A stretch of DNA of 64,000 nt from positions 1 to 64,000 of the forward strand of contig NZ_JAASQO010000002.1 of NCBI RefSeq assembly GCF_011762095.1, in the 5' to 3' direction. The DNA comes from Parvibaculum indicum (GTDB taxonomy: Bacteria; Pseudomonadota; Alphaproteobacteria; Parvibaculales; Parvibaculaceae). Positions 43,287 to 52,470 of the stretch are shown piece by piece. Each line of letters begins with the position of its first letter. Position 1 is the first letter of the stretch. The position numbers and the translations under genes were made by a program. The notes beneath the pieces are model-generated. The model was not told the DNA's origin. It did not search any database and was given only the letters and a program-made list of their open reading frames with translations.

Positions 43287-44708
43287 TTACGCCTCGGCCG
43301 TCGCGGCTTTTTTGCCGAGTACCGATTCCGAGATGCTGGACGGCAGGGATTGCGGACGCTCCACAAGCCCCAGAACCGGGAACAGCACCAGGAAGTGCAG
43401 GAAGTAGTAGATCGTCAGGATCCGCGAGAGGTCCGTCACATCGAAGGCGAAGTCGACGCGCGAAGCGACGAATTCGAGCTTGTTGTCCTCGACATGCTCT
43501 TCGACCTTGAAGTCGTCCTCGGGGCTGAGACCCTGCTCCTTGGCAGCGGTCGTCACGGCTTCCAGCGCTTCGCCGCGCGTATCGTAGATGCCGATCTGCG
43601 TGTCGCTACCGAACAGAACATTGCTCGGAAGCTGCGCACCGCACCAGCCCAGGATGATGCAGACCACCAGGTGAATCCAGAAGAACTGGCGATAGAGCGG
43701 GCGGAACCGGGCCGACCGCACCTTGGAGGTGTCGAGCCAGGGCAGCACGAACAGCACGCCGATCGCAGCGAACATCAGCAGCACGCCGCCCAGCTTGTCC
43801 GGCACGGCGCGAAGGATCGCGTAGAACGGCAGGAGGTACCATTCGGGCACGATATGCGCCGGCGTCTGAAGCGGGTTGGCCTCGACATAGTTCGCGGCTT
43901 CGCCCAGACCGTTCGGGTTGTAGAAGACGAAATAGGCGAACAGGATCAGGAAGACCGACATGCCGAATGCGTCCTTGACGGTCGCATAGGGGGTGAACTT
44001 CACCGTGTCCTTGGCCGGATCCTTGACCTCGATGCCCGAGGGATTGTTCTGCCCCGTCACATGCAGCGCCCAGACATGGAGAATGGTGACGCCCGCGATC
44101 AGGAACGGGAACAGGTAATGCAGCGAGAAGAAACGGTTCAGCGTCGGATTGCCGACGGAAAAGCCGCCCCACAGCCATTCGCGGATCGGGTCGCCCACGA
44201 TCGGGATGGCACCGAACAGGTTCGTGATCACCGTGGCGCCCCAGAAGCTCATCTGGCCCCAGGGAAGCACATAGCCGAAGAAGGCGGTCGCCATCATCAG
44301 CAGATAGATCAGCACGCCGAGAATCCACAGCACTTCGCGCGGCGCCTTGTAGGAGCCGTAATAGAGACCGCGGAACATGTGGATATAGACCGCGATAAAG
44401 AACATCGAGGCGCCGTTGGCGTGAATGTAGCGCAGCAGCCAGCCATAGTTCACATCGCGCATGATGTGTTCGACGCTGGCGAAGGCCAGGTCCACATTCG
44501 GCGTGTAATGCATGGCGAGAATGATGCCGGTGATGATCTGAATGCCCAGGCACATCGACAGAATACCGCCGAACGTCCACCAGTAATTCAGGTTCTTGGG
44601 CGTCGGATAGTCGACGAAGCTGTCATTGACGAGGCGCAGAACGGGAAGCCGATCGTCAAGCCAGCGCGTCAAACCGTTGCCCGGCGTGTAGGTGCTTTCG
44701 CCACTCAT
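43287..44708 (-). CDS. petB: cytochrome b of the bc1 complex
   Basis: A 473-residue membrane protein of eight helices carrying haems bL and bH. The Qo-site motif [13 protein letters not shown] (about residues 285-297) is intact, as are the [14 protein letters not shown] region and the paired histidines of helices B and D. Between helices G and H, where most bacteria have about 12 residues, there is a charged insertion of about 50 residues (about 366-427), predicted on the periplasmic side. Second gene of petABC, 14 bp after petA. Confidence 0.96.
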   Translation of the reverse strand: MSGESTYTPGNGLTRWLDDRLPVLRLVNDSFVDYPTPKNLNYWWTFGGILSMCLGIQIITGIILAMHYTPNVDLAFASVEHIMRDVNYGWLLRYIHANGASMFFIAVYIHMFRGLYYGSYKAPREVLWILGVLIYLLMMATAFFGYVLPWGQMSFWGATVITNLFGAIPIVGDPIREWLWGGFSVGNPTLNRFFSLHYLFPFLIAGVTILHVWALHVTGQNNPSGIEVKDPAKDTVKFTPYATVKDAFGMSVFLILFAYFVFYNPNGLGEAANYVEANPLQTPAHIVPEWYLLPFYAILRAVPDKLGGVLLMFAAIGVLFVLPWLDTSKVRSARFRPLYRQFFWIHLVVCIILGWCGAQLPSNVLFGSDTQIGIYDTRGEALEAVTTAAKEQGLSPEDDFKVEEHVEDNKLEFVASRVDFAFDVTDLSRILTIYYFLHFLVLFPVLGLVERPQSLPSSISESVLGKKAATAEA

Positions 44709-44722
44709 ATTGTGTGCCCCCC

Positions 44723-45262
44723 TCAGCCGATCTTGATTTTTGTGTCGGAAAGAAACTCGTAGGGCGGCACTTCGAGATTAAGCGGTGCCGGGCCTTTGCG
44801 GATACGGCCGGAGGTATCGTAGACCGAGCCATGGCAGGGACAGAACCAGCCATCATATTCGCCCGCATAGGAGAGCGGCACGCAACCCAGATGGGTGCAG
44901 ATGCCGATAACGACGAGCCACGGGCGCTCCAGCGTTCCTTCCGGGTCCTTCTTGAGGCGCTCCGCATCGGTCTGCGGATCGGGAAGGCTCGAAACGTCCA
45001 CATTTTCGGCCGCCTTGATTTCCTCTTCCGTGCGATGACGGATGAAGACCGGCTTGCCGCGCCATTTGGCGGTGATCTGCTGTCCGACCGGTACGTTACT
45101 GATGTCGACTTCGATGGAAGCGAGCGCCAGTACGGAGGCGTCCGGATTCATCTGGTCGATCAGCGGCCACACAGCGAAGGCTGCGCCGACGGCTGCGAAC
45201 GATCCGGTGGCTACATACAGGAAATCGCGCCGTGTCGGCTCTTCCACGTGGGTATCTGCCAC
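44723..45262 (-). CDS. petA: Rieske iron-sulfur protein of the bc1 complex
   Basis: A 179-residue protein with a twin-arginine type N-terminus ([11 protein letters not shown], about residues 10-20) and transmembrane helix, then the [2Fe-2S] ligands in CTHLGC and CPCHGS (about residues 124-147). It shuttles electrons from ubiquinol to cytochrome c1. First gene of petABC; the promoter must be within 45263-45631. Confidence 0.96.
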   Translation of the reverse strand: MADTHVEEPTRRDFLYVATGSFAAVGAAFAVWPLIDQMNPDASVLALASIEVDISNVPVGQQITAKWRGKPVFIRHRTEEEIKAAENVDVSSLPDPQTDAERLKKDPEGTLERPWLVVIGICTHLGCVPLSYAGEYDGWFCPCHGSVYDTSGRIRKGPAPLNLEVPPYEFLSDTKIKIG

Positions 45263-45631
45263 GGTTCAGTCTCCTCGTTGAAATAGGCCACGAGCCCCCT
45301 GCCATCCCGGCGGATGACCCTTCCGACCGAAACCCGAAACCGGGGGTCCCGATCACGATAGAACTGGGTGGCGCGGCGCAAACCCCATGACATGGATTGC
45401 AGGCGCGACGAATCCGCGCGTGCCCCCCCATGCGGGAGGGTTTGTGGCATTCAATCGCCCCCTTGTCCAGTCCCGCACACCCTGTGGCAGGATGACGCAG
45501 GGCCCCGTTTTATGCGGGTTTCGCGCCGTTTTTGCGACCCGTTCGCAAGTGGATCGCCCAAGCCTCTCCGAATAGCCTAACTTTGCATCTCTTCGCCCCG
45601 GAAGGGGCTCACACGGACCCGACGACACCTC
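45263..45631. other. divergent regulatory region of petABC and trmL
   Basis: About 370 bp without a credible gene; short open frames here lack homology. It contains an inverted repeat TTGCGA-cccgt-TCGCAA (45532-45548) that could be a binding site for a regulator of the pet operon. I could not assign promoter hexamers with confidence. Confidence 0.45.
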
Positions 45632-46108
45632 ATGCGCCTCGCCCTTTTCGAACCCGACATTCCCCAGAACACCGGCACACTGATCCGCACCGCCGCCTGC
45701 CTCGGCGTGGGGCTCGACGTCATCGAGCCCTGCGGCTTCGTCTGGTCGGACAAGGCGCTGAAGCGCTCGGGAATGGACTATGCCGCCCTGGCCCCCGTCA
45801 CCCGCCATGCGGACTGGGCGGCGTTTCAGGAGGCCCGCCAAACGCCCCCCATGACCGAAAGCCGCCTCATCCTGCTGACGACCGGGGCCGATATGCCCTA
45901 TACCGCCTTCAGCTTCGCCCCCGGCGACATATTGCTTCTGGGCCGGGAGAGCGCGGGCGTGCCAGACGAGGTGCATGAGGCGGCGGATGCGCGCCTCCTC
46001 ATACCCATGGCGCCGGGGGCCCGCTCGCTCAATGTGGCGCTCGCGGGCGCCATGGTGCTGGGCGAAGCGCTGAGACAGACAAACGGCTTTCCGGAAGCGG
46101 AAAGCTGA
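45632..46108 (+). CDS. trmL: tRNA (cytidine(34)-2'-O)-methyltransferase
   Basis: A 158-residue SPOUT-class methyltransferase that modifies the wobble ribose of two leucine tRNAs. Family landmarks are [18 protein letters not shown] at the N-terminus, [13 protein letters not shown] (about 47-59), [14 protein letters not shown] (about 109-122) and the knot sequence [20 protein letters not shown] near the C-terminus. It precedes hemF by 16 bp. Confidence 0.94.
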   Translation: MRLALFEPDIPQNTGTLIRTAACLGVGLDVIEPCGFVWSDKALKRSGMDYAALAPVTRHADWAAFQEARQTPPMTESRLILLTTGADMPYTAFSFAPGDILLLGRESAGVPDEVHEAADARLLIPMAPGARSLNVALAGAMVLGEALRQTNGFPEAES

Positions 46109-46124
46109 ACGGAGGAACGGGACG

Positions 46125-47015
46125 ATGGCCGAAACGAACGCGGCGACGATAGAAGACCGGAAAAAACAGGCCGCCGCCTGGTTCCGCGAGCTTCGCGACC
46201 TCATCTGCGCGGAATTCGAGAAGATCGAGGACGAACTGACCGGCACCTTCACCGACCGCCCGGCGGGCCGTTTCGAGCGCACCCCCTGGAAACGGGGCGA
46301 CGGCAGCAAGGATGAGGGCGGCGGCGAAATGTCGGTCATGCATGGCCGCGTCTTCGAGAAGGTCGGCGTCCATATCTCGACCGTCCATGGCGAGTTTTCC
46401 GAGGAGTTCCGCAAGCAGATGGAAGGCGCATCGGACGACCCGCGTTTCTGGGCCTCCGGCATCTCCCTCATCGCTCATATGCAGAACCCGCGCGTCCCCG
46501 CCGTGCATATGAATACGCGGCATGTCTATACGACGAAGAGCTGGTTCGGCGGCGGCGGCGACCTGACGCCGGTGCTGGACGTGCAGCGCCGCGAGGACCA
46601 TCCGGACACGGTGGACTTCCACGCCGCCTACAAGCGCGCCTGCGACAGGCACGACGAGAGCTACTATCCGCGCTTCAAGCAGTGGTGCGACGAGTATTTC
46701 TTCCTGCCCCACCGCAACGAACCGCGCGGCACGGGCGGCATCTTCTACGATCACCACAACACAGGCGACTGGGCGAAGGACTTCGCCTTCACACAGGATG
46801 TGGGCCGGGCCTTTCTCGAGATCTATCCCGAGCTTGTCCGCCGCCACATGAATGAAGGATGGACGGGGGACGAGCGCGAAGAGCAGCTCATCCGGCGCGG
46901 ACGTTATGTGGAGTTCAACCTGCTCTACGACCGCGGCACGGTGTTCGGCCTCAAGACCGGCGGGAACGTGAACTCGATCCTGTCGTCCATGCCGCCCGAG
47001 GTGAAGTGGCCTTGA
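46125..47015 (+). CDS. hemF: oxygen-dependent coproporphyrinogen III oxidase
   Basis: A 296-residue enzyme that uses O2 to decarboxylate two propionates in haem synthesis. Signatures: [16 protein letters not shown] (about 67-82), [23 protein letters not shown] (split about 127-149) and [16 protein letters not shown] (about 264-279). GGAGG precedes the ATG. The oxygen-independent enzyme hemN lies convergent just downstream. Confidence 0.96.
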   Translation: MAETNAATIEDRKKQAAAWFRELRDLICAEFEKIEDELTGTFTDRPAGRFERTPWKRGDGSKDEGGGEMSVMHGRVFEKVGVHISTVHGEFSEEFRKQMEGASDDPRFWASGISLIAHMQNPRVPAVHMNTRHVYTTKSWFGGGGDLTPVLDVQRREDHPDTVDFHAAYKRACDRHDESYYPRFKQWCDEYFFLPHRNEPRGTGGIFYDHHNTGDWAKDFAFTQDVGRAFLEIYPELVRRHMNEGWTGDEREEQLIRRGRYVEFNLLYDRGTVFGLKTGGNVNSILSSMPPEVKWP

Positions 47016-47024
47016 TGTCTTGAA

Positions 47025-47220
47025 GGTGTCATCCCGGGCTTCCTTTAGTACGAAAAGGGATTGGGGCGCAGAGGCCGCATCCTTCGAGACGGCCCTTCGG
47101 GCCTCCTCAGGATGAGGAACCATTTCAGACGTCAATCCTCACCCTGAGGAGCGGCGAAGCCGCGTCTCGAAGGGCGAGGCCGGGTGCTTACTGGATCCCC
47201 ACACAACCCGGGATGACACC
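47025..47220. repeat. palindromic repeat, TGTCATCCCGG family (copy T3), interrupted by copy R4
   Basis: The outer arms GGTGTCATCCCGGG (47025-47038) and CCCGGGATGACACC (47207-47220) are perfect 14-bp inverted repeats. The interior contains a complete CTTCGAGACGG-family element (47073-47181), so one repeat family sits inside another. Confidence 0.85.
47073..47181. repeat. palindromic repeat, CTTCGAGACGG family (copy R4)
   Basis: Left hairpin GGCCC-ttc-GGGCC, boxes CCTCAGGATGAGG and CCTCACCCTGAGG, right hairpin GCGGC-gaa-GCCGC (as in R1), arms CCTTCGAGAC/GTCTCGAAGG. Nested within T3 between hemF and hemN. Confidence 0.9.
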
Positions 47221-47229
47221 TAGAAGATA

Positions 47230-47310
47230 CGTCATTGCGAGCAAAGCGAAGCAATCCAGCGCTCAAGGCACAGGTTGGATTGCTTCGTCGCTTCGCTCCT
47301 CGCAATGACG
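47230..47310. repeat. palindromic repeat of a third family (ATTGCGAG type)
   Basis: CGTCATTGCGAGC at the left pairs with CTCGCAATGACG at the right, and inner AAGCGAAGCAATCCA pairs with TGGATTGCTTCGTCGCTT with small interruptions. It directly follows T3 and ends 7 bp before the hemN stop. Only one copy in the window. Confidence 0.8.
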
Positions 47311-47316
47311 AAGAAA

Positions 47317-48666
47317 CTACACTGCCCTGGAGTGCTGCGCCCCGCCCTGACCGAGATAGCGGTCGAAGACGGCGCAGACGGCGCGCATCAAGGGGCGGCC
47401 TTCCTCGGTGATGACGAGGCGCGAGCCGTCGCGCAGCACGATGCCGTCAGCCTCCAGCGGCTCCAGCGCGGCGAGTTCCGGATCGAAGGCATCCGGGTCG
47501 AGGCCGTGCAGGCCCGCGATCTCGGCAAGATCGACATTCATGTCGCACATCAGCTTCTCGATGATCTCGCGCCGCAATTTGTCGTCGCCATTGACGGCGA
47601 TGCCGCGCGCGATCGGCAGTTCCCCTGCCCTGACCGTCTGCTTGTAACGCTCGATGGCGATCTCGTTCGCCACATAGCCCTGCGGCAGCGAGCCGATGCC
47701 GCTCGCGCCCAGCGCGATGAGCACCGGCGCCTCGTCGGTCGTATAGCCCTGGAAATTGCGGTGAAGCGCCCCGTCCTTCGCGGCCTTCGCCATCGGGTCG
47801 TCCGGATGCGCGAAATGGTCGAGCCCGACGCGGATGTACCCGGCCTCAAGCAGCGCATCGGCGGTGGCTTCATATTGCGCCCAGCGCTCGGCCATATCCG
47901 GCAGCGCGTCCTCCGGGATGAGCTTCTGATGCGGCTTCATCCAGGGCACATGCGCATAACCGAAAAGCGCAATGCGCGCAGGCGCCAGCCCGGCGGCAAG
48001 CCGCGCCATCTCGGTCACGCTTTCCACCGTCTGATAGGGAAGCCCGTAAACGAGATCCATATTGATGGCGGAAATGCCTGCGTCCCGCAGCCAGCCGATC
48101 ACCCGCGCCGTCACATCGTAAGGCTGGATGCGGTTGATCGCCTTCTGCACGCGCTCGTCGAAATCCTGCACACCGATGGAGGCGCGCGTCACGCCCGCCT
48201 TCGCCATGGCGCGAACATAATCCTCGGTCGCCGTGCGCGGATCCATCTCGACCGCGATGTCGGCGTCGAGCGTCACATTGTAGAACTCGCGAAGCTGCGC
48301 CAGCGTCTGGGCGAAATCGTCCGCCTTCAGAAGCGTTGGGCTGCCGCCGCCGAAATGCACGTGATCGACTTTCATCCGCGCCGGAAGCTTGCCGGCGATG
48401 AGCTTCGCTTCGGCCTGCACCGCGTCCAGATAGTCGGCCACCGGCGCATATTTATGCGTCGCCTTGGTGTGACAGCCGCAGAACCAGCACATCTCCGCGC
48501 AATAGGCGATATGGAGATAGAGCGACAGCGGCGCGGTCGGCTCCAGCTCCGAAAGCCAGCGCGCATAAGTGTCCCCGTCCACCGACGGCCCGAAATGCGG
48601 CGCAGTCGGATAGGAAGTGTAGCGCGGGACCCGGAGGTCGTATTTTTCAATCAGGTCGAGTCTCAT
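47317..48666 (-). CDS. hemN: oxygen-independent coproporphyrinogen III oxidase
   Basis: A 449-residue radical SAM enzyme. The [4Fe-4S] cysteines are C56, C60 and C63 in YCAEMCWFCGC, and VHFGGGSPTLL (about 105-115) is the SAM-binding GGGTP-like motif. The N-terminus RVPRYTSYPTAPHF matches HemN rather than HemW. It allows haem synthesis without oxygen and complements hemF, convergent at the other side of the repeat cluster. A 23-bp palindrome lies 42 bp upstream. Confidence 0.96.
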   Translation of the reverse strand: MRLDLIEKYDLRVPRYTSYPTAPHFGPSVDGDTYARWLSELEPTAPLSLYLHIAYCAEMCWFCGCHTKATHKYAPVADYLDAVQAEAKLIAGKLPARMKVDHVHFGGGSPTLLKADDFAQTLAQLREFYNVTLDADIAVEMDPRTATEDYVRAMAKAGVTRASIGVQDFDERVQKAINRIQPYDVTARVIGWLRDAGISAINMDLVYGLPYQTVESVTEMARLAAGLAPARIALFGYAHVPWMKPHQKLIPEDALPDMAERWAQYEATADALLEAGYIRVGLDHFAHPDDPMAKAAKDGALHRNFQGYTTDEAPVLIALGASGIGSLPQGYVANEIAIERYKQTVRAGELPIARGIAVNGDDKLRREIIEKLMCDMNVDLAEIAGLHGLDPDAFDPELAALEPLEADGIVLRDGSRLVITEEGRPLMRAVCAVFDRYLGQGGAQHSRAV

Positions 48667-48707
48667 GGAAGCGACGCTAGACCGCGCACGCCTCCCCGCC
48701 TATTCGC

Positions 48708-48730
48708 CCAAATGTCGCAGGGACATTTGG
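48708..48730. promoter_or_regulatory. inverted repeat between cca and hemN
   Basis: CCAAATGTC-gcagg-GACATTTGG, perfect 9-bp arms. It lies 42 bp upstream of hemN and about 19 bp after the cca stop (both minus strand). No T-run follows, so an operator for hemN or a factor-dependent terminator are both possible. It does not match an FNR box. Confidence 0.45.
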
Positions 48731-48748
48731 CGCAGGCGCTTGAGACCA

Positions 48749-50002
48749 TTAGTAAATCGTCGCCTGCACCACGGCCTTCAGCCGCTCGATGATGGAGAAC
48801 TCGTCATCGGTGAAGTCGCTGTCGACCCACCATTCCTCGACCTCGCGATAGACGCGGCCCATCTCCGGCCCTTCCGGCACGCCGGCGGCCTTCATCATCG
48901 CGCCGTCGAGCGGCAGTTGCGGCTTCTCCCAGCTATCGGCCATGGCCAGCATCGCCCGCCACTGGAAGGCATTGTGGTCGGGCCGCTCGCCCGCCCAGCC
49001 CAGCATGACGCGATCCTTGAAGAGCTCCAGCCCCATATTGTAGAGCGCGCGGCGCACCTCGCGCATGGAGAGGTAGCAGACGATCTTGGTCGTATCGGTG
49101 AGCATGGCCGTCAGGCGCTCGCGATCCCTGTTGGAGAATTTCAAGCGGTCGGCCAGCGCATCCACGCCCGCCTCGTCGAGATCGAGCATCGCGGCCAGAC
49201 GCAACACGGGCGAGGGCTCGGCGGTGAAAAGCTGATCGCGCTCGATCCGCACCAGATTTTCGAAGCGGTCGAGCTTCGAGGCTTCCGGCAGCACCTCGCT
49301 CAGCACGCCGGAAGCCGCCATCTGGCGGAAGGCGGCGGGCGCCTCGTCGGCGGTCAGCGTCTTGAAGAGTTCGACACGGATACGCTCGCCGGAGAGCTGC
49401 TTCATCCCTTCCTTTTCTTCCGCACAGGCCTTGAGCGAGGCCGCGTCGGGCTCGCCCTTGCCGTACCAGGCATGGAAGCGGAAGAAACGCAGGATACGCA
49501 GATAATCCTCGCGAATGCGCTCATGCGGATCGCCGATGAAGCGCACCACGCGCGCCTTCAGATCGTCCTGCCCGCCCAGCGGGTCGTGCAGCGTGCCGTC
49601 CTTGTCGGCATAAAGCGCGTTCATGGTGAAGTCGCGGCGTTTGGCGTCTTCCAGCCAGTCGCCGGTGAATTCGACATCGGCATGGCGGCCATGCGTGGCC
49701 ACATCGACGCGCAGCGTGGTGATCTCGAAATGACGGCCCTCGGCCACCGCCGTCACCGTGCCATGTTCGATGCCTGTGGGAATGACCTTGAGACCCTTCG
49801 CCTCCAGAAGCGCCTGCGCCCGGTCGGGCGTCTCGGTGGTGGCGATATCCACATCCGTCACCGGCTCGCCCAGCAGCGCATTGCGCACGCAGCCGCCCAC
49901 GAAACGCGCCGTGCCGCCATCGGCTTCCAGCGCCTCCATCACGGCGCGGGTTTCGGCCGCTTTCAGCCAGATCTGGTTGGCGAGCTTCTTATCGGCACTC
50001 AT
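48749..50002 (-). CDS. cca: CCA-adding tRNA nucleotidyltransferase / poly(A) polymerase family
   Basis: A 417-residue class II nucleotidyltransferase. The active site motifs are GGCVRNALLGEPVTDVDIAT (about residues 36-55, with DVD metal ligands) and RRDFTMNAL (about 122-130), followed by the RNA-binding helices (DYLRILRFFRF, about 163-173). It adds CCA to tRNA 3' ends. It lies with the NUDIX gene upstream on the same strand (114 bp). Confidence 0.94.
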   Translation of the reverse strand: MSADKKLANQIWLKAAETRAVMEALEADGGTARFVGGCVRNALLGEPVTDVDIATTETPDRAQALLEAKGLKVIPTGIEHGTVTAVAEGRHFEITTLRVDVATHGRHADVEFTGDWLEDAKRRDFTMNALYADKDGTLHDPLGGQDDLKARVVRFIGDPHERIREDYLRILRFFRFHAWYGKGEPDAASLKACAEEKEGMKQLSGERIRVELFKTLTADEAPAAFRQMAASGVLSEVLPEASKLDRFENLVRIERDQLFTAEPSPVLRLAAMLDLDEAGVDALADRLKFSNRDRERLTAMLTDTTKIVCYLSMREVRRALYNMGLELFKDRVMLGWAGERPDHNAFQWRAMLAMADSWEKPQLPLDGAMMKAAGVPEGPEMGRVYREVEEWWVDSDFTDDEFSIIERLKAVVQATIY

Positions 50003-50116
50003 CGGGGTCGACCTCCATACGCTTTATCGTTTTGGGCAGACTGCCATTCCGCGCCGCGCGGGACCAGAGCATAAATGACGCGGGCGTCACTTTTTTCAAG
50101 GCCGGATCATATGCCC

Positions 50117-50767
50117 TCAGGCACTCGCCTGCTGATGCTCGAAAAGCCTGAGATACATATTGCGGAGCATGCCCGCCGTCGCGCCCCAGATATACTGACC
50201 GCCATAGGGCATGGCGTAATAATGCCGCCGCTTGCCCTTCCAGACGGCGCTGTGGCGCTCGTGGTTCTCCGGGTTCATCAGGAAGGAAAGCGGCACCTCG
50301 AAAACATCCGCCACCTCGCCCTTGTTCACCGTCAGCTCGAAACCGGGCCGCACGAACCCCACCACCGGGAGAATGCGAAAGCCCGTGCCCGTCTCGTAAA
50401 GATCGAGATAGCCCGCCACCTCGACGAAAGAACGGTCGAGCCCGACCTCTTCCTCCGCCTCGCGCAGCGCGGCCTCCGCCGGCGTCTCGCCCGGTTCCAT
50501 CTTGCCGCCGGGAAAGGCGACCTGGCCGGAATGCTGGCCGAGATGGTCCGCGCGCCGCGTCAGCAGCATATGGGCGCCATGCTCATGCTCGACGATGGGC
50601 ACCAACACGGCGGCGGCGCGCAACGTCTTGCGGTCTTCCGGCTCCAGCCAGTCGTCCGGATCCGGGTTCAGCGCATGATCGCCATTGGTCGGCTCGCTGC
50701 CGAGCATCACCTCCATCGAAGGCGGCTCGCGATCGACATGGGCTAAAATCAACTCACGATAGTTCAT
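50117..50767 (-). CDS. NUDIX hydrolase, CoA pyrophosphatase type
   Basis: A 216-residue NUDIX enzyme. The NUDIX box runs GGKMEPGETPAEAALREA then EEVGL (about residues 86-108), preceded by SGQVAFPGG typical of CoA/8-oxo-dGTP pyrophosphatases (NudL-like). The ATG at 50767 is preferred to a TTG at 50779. NUDIX-cca is a conserved alphaproteobacterial pair; DUF1285 usually lies just before it, but here vapBC intervenes. Confidence 0.9.
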   Translation of the reverse strand: MNYRELILAHVDREPPSMEVMLGSEPTNGDHALNPDPDDWLEPEDRKTLRAAAVLVPIVEHEHGAHMLLTRRADHLGQHSGQVAFPGGKMEPGETPAEAALREAEEEVGLDRSFVEVAGYLDLYETGTGFRILPVVGFVRPGFELTVNKGEVADVFEVPLSFLMNPENHERHSAVWKGKRRHYYAMPYGGQYIWGATAGMLRNMYLRLFEHQQASA

Positions 50768-50844
50768 TGACAACAACAATAAGAATTGACATATTTTTAT
50801 TCACAAACCAATACAATCGCACCGCTTCGCATCGGAAGTGAACC
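50766..50844 (+). promoter_or_regulatory. AT-rich promoter region of vapBC
   Basis: Much lower GC than the flanks. TTGACA occurs at 50767-50772 (with CATATT 17 nt later) and again at 50786-50791 (TACAAT 20 nt later). Either could direct vapBC transcription, and the NUDIX promoter must overlap on the other strand. GGAAG precedes the vapB ATG. Confidence 0.45.
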
Positions 50845-51276
50845 ATGACGCAGCCTAGCACGGAACAAATGAACGCCATCGCTTCCGGCCTTCCCACGAA
50901 GTCGGCCAAGATCAGGGCTCTGGATTCGGCAGGCTTCCGCCGGGCCGACATCGCGAGGTTCCTTGGCATCCGTTACCAGCATGTGCGGAACGTACTCGTC
51001 CAATCGACAGCCCGGCCGAAAACCGATCAGCCCGTTCCTGTCGAACTCGGCGCGGGCGGGCGCATCGTCATCCCCGCCGCTTTTCGCGAGGCGATGGGAC
51101 TGAAGGAGGGCGACCGACTTATCGCAAAGCTGGAGGACGGCGAGCTACGGCTTGTGAGCAAGAAACTCGCGCTCAGCCGCGCACAAAAACTGATCCGTCG
51201 GCATGTTACCCCAGATGACGATCTGGTCGCCGAGTTGATCGCCGACCGCCGCAAGGAAGCCGACGAGAATGAGTGA
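50845..51276 (+). CDS. VapB-like antitoxin with HTH and AbrB/MazE domains
   Basis: A 143-residue protein with two DNA-binding modules: a helix-turn-helix (about residues 17-52, TKSAKIRALDSAGFRRADIA then LGIRYQHVRNVL) and an AbrB/MazE swapped-hairpin (about 64-104, ELGAGGRIVIPAAFREAMGL then EGDRLIAKLEDGELRL). The C-terminal helices should block the toxin. Typical VapB antitoxins of this class have only the AbrB part. It overlaps vapC by 8 bp. Confidence 0.85.
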   Translation: MTQPSTEQMNAIASGLPTKSAKIRALDSAGFRRADIARFLGIRYQHVRNVLVQSTARPKTDQPVPVELGAGGRIVIPAAFREAMGLKEGDRLIAKLEDGELRLVSKKLALSRAQKLIRRHVTPDDDLVAELIADRRKEADENE

Positions 51277-51652
51277 AATCGTCCTCGACGCCTCCGCGCT
51301 CCTCGCCATATTGCTGAGCGAACCGGGAAATGACGAAGCAACCGATCATCTGGAGGGCGCTTGCATGTCCAGCGTCAATCTGGCGGAAGTGATCTCCAAG
51401 CTGGCCTCGCGCAACATAGCGCGGAACGTCATCGAAGAGCTGATCGACAGCCTCGGAATTCGTATCGAACCAATGGATCGGGACCGCGCGGTCGCCACCG
51501 GGATGCTTACGCCCAAAACAAAAAGCGCGGGCCTGTCTCTTGGCGACCGTGCCTGCGTTTCTCTGGCAGAAGAGTTCGGCATTCCCGCTCTCACCGCGGA
51601 CCGCGCCTGGCGAAAAATAGAAACGGCCTGCGAAATCCGCCTTATCCGCTGA
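51269..51652 (+). CDS. vapC: VapC-type PIN-domain toxin
   Basis: A 127-residue PIN ribonuclease with the four acidic residues D7 (VLDASALLA), E40 ([11 protein letters not shown]), D93 ([12 protein letters not shown]) and D111 (ALTADRAW), so the active site is intact. VapC toxins cut tRNA or rRNA and are held inactive by the cognate antitoxin encoded just upstream. Its 3' end overlaps the convergent DUF1285 gene by 11 bp. Confidence 0.92.
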   Translation: MSEIVLDASALLAILLSEPGNDEATDHLEGACMSSVNLAEVISKLASRNIARNVIEELIDSLGIRIEPMDRDRAVATGMLTPKTKSAGLSLGDRACVSLAEEFGIPALTADRAWRKIETACEIRLIR

Positions 51653-52307
51653 CGGAGGAACGGGCGCCGACTTCATCGGCCGGCATGAAGGGAAAGAACT
51701 CGCCCGACGACCAGACGCCGAACCATGGACGCCCCTCGACCTCCTCTTCCGCGCCGAGCTCCACGAGATCATAGAAAACGGCACGGTTGATGAGCGCGTC
51801 GAGCCGCGCGCGCACATGCACATAGGGCGCAGGCTCGCCGGTTTCACTGTCGATCTCGAACCGCATGGGATGCTCGGGCCCGGCCACGGTCTCGTCGCCA
51901 ACATTGGTCCGGAAGGTCAGCACCTGATCCCTGCCCTCGCCTTCCACCTGCATGGCGACCGCGACGAAGGGCGCGTCTTCCACGGTGATGCCGATTTTCT
52001 CCACCGGCGTGACGAGATAATATTTGCCGTCCTCGTCGTGACGCAGAACGGTGGAGAAAAGCCGCACGAGTTTTTCGCGCCCGATGGGCGTGCCGAGATA
52101 CCACCAGCTCCCGTCGCGGGCGATCCGCATGTCGAGATCGCCGCAAAAAGGCGGATTCCATTTATGAACGGGCGGCAGGCCTTTCGCCTTTTTGCCCGCC
52201 GCCTCGGCTTCGGCCAGCCCCTTCAGACCCATCGTGCCGCCGGTTTCGCGCTTTTTCGCTGCGTCATCCGGCGTCGTGTCGGGCGCCGTTTGTGGCTTTG
52301 CGGTCAT
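51642..52307 (-). CDS. DUF1285 protein
   Basis: A 221-residue protein of the DUF1285 family. The conserved core begins [18 protein letters not shown] (about residues 49-66) and includes [20 protein letters not shown] near the C-terminus, preceded by a polar, lysine-rich N-terminus. Structures of family members resemble a two-domain beta-rich fold but no function is known. In related genomes it neighbours the NUDIX and cca genes and the divergent MoxR operon. Confidence 0.85.
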   Translation of the reverse strand: MTAKPQTAPDTTPDDAAKKRETGGTMGLKGLAEAEAAGKKAKGLPPVHKWNPPFCGDLDMRIARDGSWWYLGTPIGREKLVRLFSTVLRHDEDGKYYLVTPVEKIGITVEDAPFVAVAMQVEGEGRDQVLTFRTNVGDETVAGPEHPMRFEIDSETGEPAPYVHVRARLDALINRAVFYDLVELGAEEEVEGRPWFGVWSSGEFFPFMPADEVGARSSVSG

Positions 52308-52470
52308 TTTGTCCCTTCTTTCGTCGGGTGAGCGGATTCCTGCCTTTCGCGCAGATGCCGGGCCATATTATCGTCAAGATACCAAGCGCTTATGATGCGG
52401 CGCTCAATCGTGAGCGAAACGAGGCCCGTGCGGCGCCAGAAAGGCACCGTACCACCCAATATGTAGGTCA

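Noticed and set aside
45387-45575. Short plus-strand frame before trmL
   Set aside because: Low-information sequence without homology or start signal in a region that must hold two promoters.
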